DNA from: an uncultured Chryseolinea sp.
Lineage (GTDB): Bacteria; Bacteroidota; Bacteroidia; Cytophagales; Cyclobacteriaceae
Assembly: GCA_946478915.1 (NCBI GenBank)
Contig: CAMLER010000372.1
Location: 1-5,669, forward strand
Length of the DNA stretch: 5,669 bases
Direction of reading: 5' to 3'
Below the pieces are notes generated by a model that ran no database searches, was not told where the DNA came from, and worked only from the letters and a program-made list of their open reading frames with translations. Positions 1-5,669 of this stretch are shown here, one piece after another; position 1 is the first letter of the stretch; every line of letters begins with the position of its first letter. Position numbers and translations under genes: made by a program.

Positions 1-359
1 ATCTGGCCTTCAACAAAGCCAATCCCAACCAGTTTATGGAGGTGGAGTTAAATTTTGAAGTGGAGGAAAAGCCTGATAAGGCTACTATTTATAATTCCAG
101 GTATATCACGGTTTATGATGTTTATCCAAATCCCGCCGTTGAGGAAGCGTTCGTTGATTATGACCTTTTAAGCGATAATGTAAACGCAAAAATCCTGGTT
201 CATAACATCCTGGGAAATATCATCGGCGAATATGCCCTTTCTTCTTTGGAAAAGAAGGTGCGGATCAAGATTGAGGACCAAAGTGCGGGAATCTATTTTT
301 ACACCTTGTATGTGGAAAATGAAGGGGTTATGACGCGTAAGCTGATCGTCAAAAAATAA
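1..359 (+). CDS. C-terminal part of a T9SS type A sorting-domain protein (5' truncated)
   Basis: This is the end of a secreted or surface protein. The frame is open from the first complete codon at position 3 (reading LAFNKANPNQF...) to TAA at 357-359, so the internal ATG at 36 is not the true start and the gene begins before the window. The last ~80 residues match the T9SS type A C-terminal sorting domain (TIGR04183 type). It has a YPNPA motif (123-137), then alternating beta strands, an NILGN turn, a SAGIYFYTL strand and a basic end, RKLIVKK. In this family the domain directs a protein with a Sec signal peptide through the outer membrane and is usually cleaved, with anchoring or release. 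The ~40 residues before it (rich in Glu and Val, MEVELNFEVEE) resemble the end of a beta-sandwich, but I do not recognise the domain, so the function of the mature protein is unknown. The sorting-domain call is firm. Confidence 0.9.
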   Translation, partial: LAFNKANPNQFMEVELNFEVEEKPDKATIYNSRYITVYDVYPNPAVEEAFVDYDLLSDNVNAKILVHNILGNIIGEYALSSLEKKVRIKIEDQSAGIYFYTLYVENEGVMTRKLIVKK

Positions 360-431
360 AGTTTTCTATAAAACCCGTTTCAAACCTTTTTTCTCGCTTT
401 TTCATCGTTTGATGTAACGTATGATTGCAGC

Positions 432-471
432 ATTCTGAAATCTGCCAGGACGATAAACGTTTTTTCAGAAT
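432..471. repeat. 9-bp inverted repeat upstream of bamD
   Basis: ATTCTGAAA (432-440) and TTTCAGAAT (463-471) are perfect reverse complements separated by 22 bases. A further 3-bp match (TGC 426-428 / GCA 475-477) lies outside a symmetric 3x3 mismatch. The spacer contains an 8-bp palindrome, AAACGTTT (455-462). The right arm covers the probable -33 promoter element of bamD, so a repressor or activator site is one reading; a hairpin in an upstream read-through transcript is another. No T-run follows the right arm, so it does not look like an intrinsic terminator. Confidence 0.5.
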
Positions 472-493
472 ATGGCATCTTATGTTATATTTG
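463..493 (+). promoter_or_regulatory. Bacteroidota-type promoter for the bamD operon
   Basis: TATATTTG at 486-493 is a full match to the Bacteroidota -7 consensus TAnnTTTG. TTTC at 463-466 lies 19 bases upstream and matches three of four bases of the -33 consensus TTTG, within the expected 19-21 base spacing. Transcription would start about 4-6 bases after position 493, almost at the bamD ATG at 501. The mRNA would then have at most a few untranslated bases. It is the only full TAnnTTTG match I found in the 141-base gap. Confidence 0.6.
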
Positions 494-500
494 CGGGCTT

Positions 501-1313
501 ATGCAAAAACTATCATCCTATTTTCTTTTGGTCTTGCTCCTGGCGATAGGTGTTTCCTGTAGCAAATTCCGGAAAATCGAAAAAAGTCAGGATTGGAGGG
601 TGAAATATGAAGCTGGACTAAGGTATTACGAAAAGAAGGACTATTACCGTGCTTCGGTCTTGTTTGAGCAAATCATCCCAATTGTAAGGGGATTGCCAGA
701 AGGTGAAAAAGTCCAGTTCTATCTGGCTTATTGCCAGTATTATGATAAGCTATATCTGCTTGCATCGGAGCAGTTTAAGACATTTTATGAGACTTATGGC
801 CGGAGCTCCCTTGCGGAAGAAGCCAGGTATATGTACGCATATTCGCTTTATAAATCGTCACCGAAGGACAACCTTGATCAAACGAGCAGTATAGAAGCAA
901 TGGCCGCGATGCAGGAGTTTCTCAACCGGTTCAACAACAGTAAGTTTCGCGATCAGGCGATTGAGGTGATTGTTACGACACAAAAGAAGCTGGAACGCAA
1001 AGGATTTGAAAATTCATATCAGTATTACAAGATGCGCAGCTACAAGGCTGCTATCGTGGCGCTGAACAATTTCAAAGATAATTTTCCGGACTCAGAGTTT
1101 CTGGAAGAAGCATACTATCTGGTAATTGTCTCAGAGTATCGTCTTGCTGAACAGAGCATACTGAGTAAGCAGGAAGAGCGATATAAAGGAGTGGTGGAAC
1201 ACTATAAGGAGTTCGTTGACCGATATCCCCAAAGTCCATTCCTTCGCGAGGCGGAAAAGCTTTACGCCGACAGCCTGGAAAAGCTTAATAAGTCAAAAAA
1301 TAATAATTCATAA
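501..1313 (+). CDS. bamD: Outer membrane protein assembly factor BamD (TPR lipoprotein)
   Basis: BamD is an inner-leaflet lipoprotein of the outer membrane. With BamA it recognises and inserts beta-barrel proteins. The 270-residue product starts with a lipoprotein signal: short basic N-terminus (MQKLSS), hydrophobic stretch (residues 7-16) and lipobox GVSC with acylation at Cys20. The mature part is helical and TPR-like over residues ~32-260. It opens with the family-typical YEAGLRYYEKKDYYRASVLF region, followed by helical pairs with Pro-Gln-Ser or Pro-Asp-Ser turns (DNFPDSEF, DRYPQSPF) as in BamD/YfiO and OmpL-type outer membrane lipoproteins. Length is close to the family norm of ~240-280. 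The ATG at 501 is required because the signal peptide begins there, although the predicted promoter lies only 7 bases upstream. It is first in a block with rpoZ 2 bases downstream. Confidence 0.9.
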   Translation: MQKLSSYFLLVLLLAIGVSCSKFRKIEKSQDWRVKYEAGLRYYEKKDYYRASVLFEQIIPIVRGLPEGEKVQFYLAYCQYYDKLYLLASEQFKTFYETYGRSSLAEEARYMYAYSLYKSSPKDNLDQTSSIEAMAAMQEFLNRFNNSKFRDQAIEVIVTTQKKLERKGFENSYQYYKMRSYKAAIVALNNFKDNFPDSEFLEEAYYLVIVSEYRLAEQSILSKQEERYKGVVEHYKEFVDRYPQSPFLREAEKLYADSLEKLNKSKNNNS

Positions 1314-1315
1314 TT

Positions 1316-1642
1316 ATGGCAATCAATCCTTCTATCATCACCCGCGATATTGAAAAGATCGCAGCGCAAACCGGCAATCTTTACGAATCGGTGGTCGTGA
1401 TCTCGAAGAGAGCGCGGCAAATTGCGATCAACATCAAAGAAGAATTGAACAACAAGCTGGCTGAGTTTGCCACTACCGTCGACAACCTGGAAGAGGTTTT
1501 CGAAAACCGCGAGCAGATCGAGATTTCGAAGTTCTACGAACGGATGCCGAAACCGACGACTACGGCTACTGAGGAATTCCTGGAGGAAAAACTCAATTTC
1601 CGTATGCGTGGAGAAGGCGATGCGCAGCAGCAGGAGCTTTAA
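1316..1642 (+). CDS. rpoZ: DNA-directed RNA polymerase omega subunit (Bacteroidota Rpb6/omega type)
   Basis: Omega is the small RNA polymerase subunit that helps fold and hold the beta' subunit. The 108-residue product has the conserved core of the Bacteroidota RNA polymerase Rpb6/omega family: TRDIEKIAAQTGNLYESVVV (residues 9-28), then SKRARQIAINIKEELNNKL and NLEEVFENREQIEISKFYER, ending with a short acidic and Gln-rich tail (DAQQQEL). The start at 1316 lies 2 bases after the bamD stop, in an A/T-rich stretch without a Shine-Dalgarno motif, as is common in this phylum. Linkage of rpoZ with coaBC just downstream is conserved across several bacterial phyla, which supports the call. Confidence 0.9.
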   Translation: MAINPSIITRDIEKIAAQTGNLYESVVVISKRARQIAINIKEELNNKLAEFATTVDNLEEVFENREQIEISKFYERMPKPTTTATEEFLEEKLNFRMRGEGDAQQQEL

Positions 1643-1654
1643 TTCTCCTTTAAA

Positions 1655-2854
1655 ATGCTTGCGGGCAGGAAGATCATTCTAGGCGTTTGTGGCGGTATTG
1701 CCGCCTACAAATGTGCCATGCTTACCAGACTTCTTGTCAAATCCGGTGCTGAAGTAAGAGTGATCATGAGCCCTTCAGCTCACCAGTTTATCACACCGCT
1801 TACACTGTCCACCCTATCTAGAAACCCCGTCCTGACCAGTTTTGGAGATGAAGAGACTGGCGAATGGAATAATCACGTTGAACTTGGACTGTGGGCAGAC
1901 GCGATGATTATTGCGCCAGCTACTGCAAATACTATCGCCAAAATCGCTGGCGGCATTTGCGATAATCTACTTCTTGCGACCTATCTCTCCGCGCGGTGCC
2001 CTGTATGGCTGGCACCGGCCATGGACCTCGACATGCTCCAACATCCCGCGACTGCGGCAAACCTGGAAAGAATAAGGTCGTTCGGCAACATTATGATCGA
2101 ACCCACCCACGGTGAACTTGCCAGCGGATTGACAGGGACAGGACGAATGGCTGAGCCGGAGGATATTTTTAACCAGATCGACTTTTTCTTAAGCAGAGAT
2201 CAAAAGCTCAAAGGAAAGAAAGTATTGGTAACTGCCGGTCCTACTTATGAGGCAATTGACCCCGTACGGTTTATCGGTAATCATTCCAGCGGTAAAATGG
2301 GCTTTGCTATCGCCGAAGAATTAGCTCGGGAAGGTGCTATTGTGAATCTGATCGCCGGGCCGACAAACCAGAAAACCCGCCACCCAGGCATAACAGTAAA
2401 GGAAGTTGTATCAGCAGAAGAAATGTATAATGCGTGTACTGCTGTTTTTGAGGAAACTGATATCGCCGTTCTGGCGGCGGCTGTGGCAGATTATCGTCCC
2501 GCGAACGCTGCTACTGAGAAAATAAAGAAAAATGGAAAGCTTACCCTGGAATTAACACGGACGAAGGATATTGCTGAGTCCTTAGGCAAGCTTAAAAGGG
2601 GTGGTCAGTTTGTTGTCGGATTTGCGCTCGAAACAAGCCAGGAAAAGGAAAATGCCTTGAAAAAACTGGAGGCTAAAAATTTCGATCTTATCGTTTTAAA
2701 TTCTTTGAATGACCCAGGCGCCGGGTTCGGTTACGACACAAATAAGATTGCTATTTTCGATCGTCAACATAAAATGACGACCTTTGCGTTAAAGGACAAG
2801 AAAGCTGTAGCAAAAGATATTGTCAATGCAATCGTTGAAAATCTACATACATAA
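1655..2854 (+). CDS. coaBC: Bifunctional phosphopantothenoylcysteine decarboxylase / phosphopantothenate-cysteine ligase
   Basis: CoaBC carries out two consecutive cytosolic steps of coenzyme A synthesis. It joins 4'-phosphopantothenate to cysteine (CTP-dependent, CoaB half), then decarboxylates the product to 4'-phosphopantetheine (FMN-dependent, CoaC half). The 399-residue length is typical. The CoaC half (~1-180) shows the flavin-binding GVCGGIAAYK (10-19), the catalytic His74 in NHVELG, the APATANTIAK loop and a PAMDLDM motif (121-127). The CoaB half (~186-399) shows TAGPTYEAIDPVRFIGNHSSGKMG, with Asn209 in the NHSSGKMG signature, AAVADYRP (275-282) and Lys289 in the KIKK motif. Oddly, the substrate-clamp motif reads ASGLTGTGRM (156-165), so Ser157 sits where E. 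coli Dfp has Cys158, and Asp124 replaces Asn125. I recall similar changes in other Bacteroidota, so this is probably a lineage variant and not inactivation. The start is 12 bases after the rpoZ stop. Confidence 0.97.
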   Translation: MLAGRKIILGVCGGIAAYKCAMLTRLLVKSGAEVRVIMSPSAHQFITPLTLSTLSRNPVLTSFGDEETGEWNNHVELGLWADAMIIAPATANTIAKIAGGICDNLLLATYLSARCPVWLAPAMDLDMLQHPATAANLERIRSFGNIMIEPTHGELASGLTGTGRMAEPEDIFNQIDFFLSRDQKLKGKKVLVTAGPTYEAIDPVRFIGNHSSGKMGFAIAEELAREGAIVNLIAGPTNQKTRHPGITVKEVVSAEEMYNACTAVFEETDIAVLAAAVADYRPANAATEKIKKNGKLTLELTRTKDIAESLGKLKRGGQFVVGFALETSQEKENALKKLEAKNFDLIVLNSLNDPGAGFGYDTNKIAIFDRQHKMTTFALKDKKAVAKDIVNAIVENLHT

Positions 2855-3746
2855 ATCCGCGATTCTTATTTCATTTTTGGTTTCGTGGGCAGCCTCTTCA
2901 GCTCAGGAGCTAAATTGCACAGTAACTATTAATTCAACTCAAATCACCACATCCGATCGCGGAATTTTCAGAGATATGAAAACGTCGATCGAGCAATTTT
3001 TGAACGGGCGCAAATGGTCGAATGAGGCTTACAAACCTCACGAAAAAATTGCGTGCAATATGCTCATTACAATCACGAAAATGCCGGCCATCGGAAGTTT
3101 TTCCGCAACGGTTCAGATACAGGCAGCCCGTCCCGTATATAATACGAACTATAACAGCCTGACATTCAATTTTGCAGATCGCGACTGGGAATTTGAGTAT
3201 ATAGAATCGCTACCGCTGGAATACAACGATAATACCTATACTTCCAATCTTACTTCCATGTTGGCCGTCTACGCCTATCTTATCCTTGGTATAGATGCCG
3301 ACACGTTCAGCGAACTGGGTGGAACACCTTATTTTCAACGTGCCCTTAATGTGGTCAACAATGCACAACAATCGAACCGGCCGGGTTGGCAATCGATCGG
3401 AGGTAATAATCGCAGCCGGTATTGGATAGTGGAAAATTACAATAACCCCCAAATGGTCGACCTGCGAAAATCAGTTTATTCCTACCACCGGTTGGGTTTG
3501 GATGCATTTGATCAGGATCCTGACAAAAGCCGCAAAATTATTTTAGACGGACTTAAGGATGTGAAGAAGATACGCGACATCAATCCGAATGCGATACTTC
3601 TCGTGAGCTTTCTTGATGCAAAAGGCAAGGAAATCGCTAATATTTTTTCTTCAGGGAGTATTCAACTGCGCAGGGAAGCGTACGATATCGTCACAACGAT
3701 AGATCCTTCCAATAGTGCCACCTATGAAAAAATGATTCAGAACTAG
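2826..3746 (+). CDS. porD: Type IX secretion system protein PorD (DUF4835 family)
   Basis: This is a periplasmic protein of the DUF4835 (PF16119) family. From memory, F. johnsoniae PorD was found with SprE and a Skp homologue in the periplasmic extension of the T9SS SprA translocon; the equation of DUF4835 with PorD is also from memory. The 306-residue product has a Sec signal peptide: hydrophobic core around residues 11-23 and likely cleavage after SSA, before Gln27. The mature start QELNCTVTINS is typical of the family. Other family-like blocks are GGTPYFQRALNVVNNAQQ, then SRYWIVENYNNPQ, and SVYSYHRLGLDAF in the second half. I chose the ATG at 2826, which overlaps coaBC by 29 bases. A TTG at 2820 (two residues longer) and a TTG at 2835 (three shorter) are also possible. 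Overlap with coaBC suggests translational coupling. No paralogue or truncation is seen. Confidence 0.85.
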   Translation: MQSLKIYIHKSAILISFLVSWAASSAQELNCTVTINSTQITTSDRGIFRDMKTSIEQFLNGRKWSNEAYKPHEKIACNMLITITKMPAIGSFSATVQIQAARPVYNTNYNSLTFNFADRDWEFEYIESLPLEYNDNTYTSNLTSMLAVYAYLILGIDADTFSELGGTPYFQRALNVVNNAQQSNRPGWQSIGGNNRSRYWIVENYNNPQMVDLRKSVYSYHRLGLDAFDQDPDKSRKIILDGLKDVKKIRDINPNAILLVSFLDAKGKEIANIFSSGSIQLRREAYDIVTTIDPSNSATYEKMIQN

Positions 3747-3762
3747 ATTTCAAATTTCCGTT

Positions 3763-3794
3763 GTTGCAAACCAGCACTGAATTATTCAGATTTG
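3763..3794 (+). promoter_or_regulatory. Weak Bacteroidota-type promoter candidate before the small Sm-like gene
   Basis: CAGATTTG at 3787-3794 matches the -7 consensus TAnnTTTG at all but its first fixed base. GTTG at 3763-3766 matches three of four bases of the -33 consensus TTTG, with a 20-base spacer. A transcript would start near 3799, about 12 bases before the ATG at 3811. It would drive the small gene and recN apart from the bamD block, although read-through from porD across the 64-base gap is equally possible. With one mismatch per element, this is tentative. Confidence 0.3.
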
Positions 3795-3810
3795 CCAGAA
3801 TCCGTTTACT

Positions 3811-4035
3811 ATGCGCACCAGACAATTACGTCTGAATGATCGAATTCAAATCCAAAAAAGGATATCCGAATTTCTGGGAAAGAAAATCAACATCGTGCTT
3901 GCCAATCGCACGGTGATGTTTGGCGAATTAAAAAAAGTGAACGAAACGGAAATTATTCTTCAGAATATGCGAATGGAGAATGTACGATATCCGTTTAAAA
4001 ATATTGTTGAAATCTACCTGGACGCCATAGTCTGA
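3811..4035 (+). CDS. Small basic protein with Sm/Hfq-like pattern, function unknown
   Basis: I do not recognise this 74-residue protein as a named family. It begins with a basic, probably helical segment (residues 1-25; Arg2, 4, 7, 11, 17 and Lys16, 24, 25). About 45 residues then read like the five-strand Sm fold: INIVLANRTVMFGELKK (26-42) resembles the Sm1 pattern, with Asn32 at the strand 1-2 turn and Gly38 in the bent second strand. This is followed by ETEIILQNM (45-53) and a short Sm2-like RYPFKNIVEI (59-68). An ungapped comparison with E. coli Hfq as I remember it (VSIYLVNGIKLQGQ...) keeps the Ile, Leu, Asn, Gly and later Ile-x-Leu-x-Asn positions. The Hfq YKH motif is absent. The ATG at 3811 is the only plausible start, because an in-frame stop lies at 3778-3780 with no ATG between. 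The stop TGA shares one base with the recN start. Gene reality is well supported by the coupling; the RNA-binding idea is inference. Confidence 0.5.
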   Translation: MRTRQLRLNDRIQIQKRISEFLGKKINIVLANRTVMFGELKKVNETEIILQNMRMENVRYPFKNIVEIYLDAIV

Positions 4036-5669
4036 TGTTAAAACACCTGACAATCCAAAATTATGCGTTGATAAAACATCTGGAGATGGAGCCGTCTTCC
4101 AATCTCAATGTTATCACCGGTGAAACCGGCGCAGGAAAATCAATTATGCTGGGAGCTATCGGTTTACTCATGGGAAACCGTGCCGATACAAAGGTATTGT
4201 GGAACGAAAAGGAAAAATGCATTACCGAAGGAACCTTCGTTCTGAAAAAAGAAAACCTAAAGTCAATTTTCTTAAAAGAAGATCTCGACTACGAGGACCA
4301 AACCGTGATCCGTCGTGAGATTAGTCCCGGTGGAAAATCCCGGGCGTTTATAAACGATACTCCCGTTACCCTTGAGGTGATGAAACGGATTGGAAGTTTA
4401 TTGATGGATATTCATTCCCAGCATGAGACGCTTCAATTAGGTCAACAGACTTTTCAGCTGAAACTCATCGATGCATATGCTGACCATTCAGGCCTTTTAA
4501 ATGAATACTACAACGCGTGGGCTATCTTCCAGGATGCAAAAAAGAGATTTGAATCGTTAACTGCAGAGGCAGACACACTTCGACAGGAGGCGGACTATGT
4601 CCGGTTTCAACTTGATGAACTTTTGAAAGCAGACCTGCAGGAAAACGAGCAGGAATCGCTTGAGTCTGAATTGAAGATCATGGAGCATGCTGCAGAGATA
4701 AAATCGCGCCTCCAACAAATTACCGACGTAGTTAACAATTCAGAATTTGCATCTCTCAATGGGTTGAGAGAAGCGCGCAACCATCTGCAAGTAATTGCAG
4801 GATTTTCGGCACGTTATGAGGAGCTTCACCGGCGAATGGAGAGCTTAATGATCGAACTAGATGATCTTGCCAGTGAGATTGAGCGGGAATCGGACGAAGT
4901 GGAGTTTGACCCTGAACGCACCGATACATTGAAGGAACGCCTCAGTCTTTTATATCGGCTGCAAAAGAAGCATCGGGTACAGGATGTAAAAGAATTACTT
5001 GCGATCCAGGAGAATTTGGCGCAAAAGGATAGCATTACTTCCAACCTCGATGAAACGTTGCTTGTTGCCAGACAAAATTTTGAAAACGCAATGGATAAGG
5101 TAAAGGCGCTGGCCTTGCGTTTAAGCGATTCCCGGAAGAAAGTTTTCAAGCCCTTATGCAAGCAAATCACCAAATTGCTCCAGGAGTTGGGAATGCCCAA
5201 CGCAGTTTTTGAAATTGAAACTTCCACTGTCGAAATTTCTGCGGCGGGCATTGATCATATTGACATTCTTTTTAGTGCAAATAAAGGGGTAACGCCCCGG
5301 CCATTGGCACAGGTGGCTTCAGGCGGTGAATTCTCCAGAGTAATGTTTTGTATCAAATATGTAATGGCTGCTAAAACCTCAATGCCAACCCTTGTCCTGG
5401 ACGAAATTGACAATGGAATTTCCGGCGAAGTAGCTATCAAGCTCGGCAATTTGATGAAAGGGATGTCTAAGAATCATCAGATAATATCGATCAGCCACCT
5501 CCCTCAAATTGCCGCGAAAGGTGATGCTCATTACTTTGTGTACAAGGATAACTCTTCTGCCAAAACGATCAGTACGATCAAGCGACTTGATGAGCAGGAA
5601 CGTGTTAAAGAAATTGCGAAAATGATTGGTGGATCGAAGCCGTCGAAGGTTGCATTGGAGAATGCGCAG
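4035..5669 (+). CDS. recN: DNA repair protein RecN (3' end cut by window)
   Basis: RecN is an SMC-like ATPase that acts early at DNA double-strand breaks and supports RecA-dependent recombination in the cytoplasm. 545 codons are visible with no stop; family members are ~550 residues and the last residues (SKPSKVALENAQ) match the usual C-terminus, so only a few are missing. The N-terminal ATPase half has MLKHLTIQNYALI, Walker A GETGAGKS (29-36) and the RecN-typical DIHSQHE block. A long charged coiled-coil region follows (about 155-370, with a hinge-like break). The C-terminal half has the ABC signature SGGEFSR (429-435), Walker B LVLDEID with Asp456 and Glu457, the D-loop and the switch His488 in SISHLPQIA. 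All catalytic motifs are intact. The start ATG overlaps the stop of the upstream small gene (TGATG), implying coupled translation. No SOS-type operator was recognised. Confidence 0.97.
   Translation, partial: MLKHLTIQNYALIKHLEMEPSSNLNVITGETGAGKSIMLGAIGLLMGNRADTKVLWNEKEKCITEGTFVLKKENLKSIFLKEDLDYEDQTVIRREISPGGKSRAFINDTPVTLEVMKRIGSLLMDIHSQHETLQLGQQTFQLKLIDAYADHSGLLNEYYNAWAIFQDAKKRFESLTAEADTLRQEADYVRFQLDELLKADLQENEQESLESELKIMEHAAEIKSRLQQITDVVNNSEFASLNGLREARNHLQVIAGFSARYEELHRRMESLMIELDDLASEIERESDEVEFDPERTDTLKERLSLLYRLQKKHRVQDVKELLAIQENLAQKDSITSNLDETLLVARQNFENAMDKVKALALRLSDSRKKVFKPLCKQITKLLQELGMPNAVFEIETSTVEISAAGIDHIDILFSANKGVTPRPLAQVASGGEFSRVMFCIKYVMAAKTSMPTLVLDEIDNGISGEVAIKLGNLMKGMSKNHQIISISHLPQIAAKGDAHYFVYKDNSSAKTISTIKRLDEQERVKEIAKMIGGSKPSKVALENAQ

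Noticed and set aside
361..405. GTTTT-CTAT-AAAAC hairpin followed by T-rich tracts after the T9SS gene, considered as an intrinsic terminator
   Set aside because: The stem is short and mostly A/T, and the T-run does not directly follow it, so stability is too low to claim. Termination may still occur here by another route.
703..894. 63-codon open frame on the plus strand in another frame of bamD
   Set aside because: It lies wholly inside the bamD coding sequence and its product has no recognisable pattern.
1632..1649. AGGAG ... CTCCT inverted repeat across the rpoZ stop, considered as a terminator or ribosome-site hairpin
   Set aside because: The stem is only 5 bp with an 8-base loop and no following T-run. 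The AGGAG is ~18 bases from the coaBC ATG, too far for a usual Shine-Dalgarno site.
1467..1682. 71-codon Arg/Ser-rich open frame overlapping rpoZ and the coaBC start
   Set aside because: Its composition is a typical out-of-frame shadow of rpoZ, and it would clash with two clearly real genes.
3210..3452. 80-codon open frame on the minus strand
   Set aside because: It lies antisense within porD, which is well supported; no domain, signal or context favours it.
3744..3751. TAGATTTC as an alternative -7 element overlapping the porD stop
   Set aside because: It misses the final G of TAnnTTTG and I saw no good -33 match at the right distance; CAGATTTG at 3787 fits better with the start at 3811.
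4826..5251. 141-codon open frame on the minus strand, with a shorter one at 5255-5449
   Set aside because: Both lie antisense inside recN, whose frame encodes recognisable RecN motifs throughout. The minus-strand products are Ser/Arg-rich low-complexity sequence without a recognisable domain.

Overview
The window looks like a piece of a Bacteroidota chromosome, most likely from the order Cytophagales. The evidence is a type IX secretion (T9SS) C-terminal sorting domain, a PorD/DUF4835 protein, the Bacteroidota form of RNA polymerase omega, a TAnnTTTG-type promoter element, and start codons without clear Shine-Dalgarno sequences. The order bamD - rpoZ - coaBC - porD - recN is, from memory, a familiar housekeeping neighbourhood in this phylum. 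No mobile element, CRISPR array, tRNA or rRNA was seen. All genes read on the + strand.

Layout. (1) 1-359 is the 3' end of a gene for a T9SS-exported protein, cut by the window edge. (2) 360-500 is a 141-base intergenic region with a promoter-like sequence ending only 7 bases before the bamD start, and a 9-bp inverted repeat whose right arm overlaps the likely -33 element. (3) 501-3746 is a tight four-gene block: bamD (outer-membrane assembly lipoprotein), rpoZ (RNA polymerase omega), coaBC (coenzyme A synthesis) and porD (periplasmic T9SS component). Gaps are 2 and 12 bases, then a 29-base overlap, so one transcript is likely. (4) 3747-3810 is a short gap with a second, weaker promoter-like sequence. 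(5) 3811-4035 encodes a 74-residue basic protein with an Sm/Hfq-like pattern. It overlaps by one base (TGATG) with (6) recN, a DNA double-strand-break repair ATPase, which is open at the window end and lacks only its last few residues.

How the genes relate. BamD and PorD both serve the outer membrane and secretion, and the truncated first gene encodes a substrate of the system PorD belongs to. RpoZ, CoaBC and RecN are general housekeeping proteins. The least explained item is the Sm-like small protein coupled to recN, which is notable because classical Hfq is generally reported missing from Bacteroidota. The other points worth attention are the nearly leaderless bamD promoter with its inverted repeat, and a CoaBC whose decarboxylase half has Ser and Asp where the well-studied enzymes have an active-site Cys and Asn.
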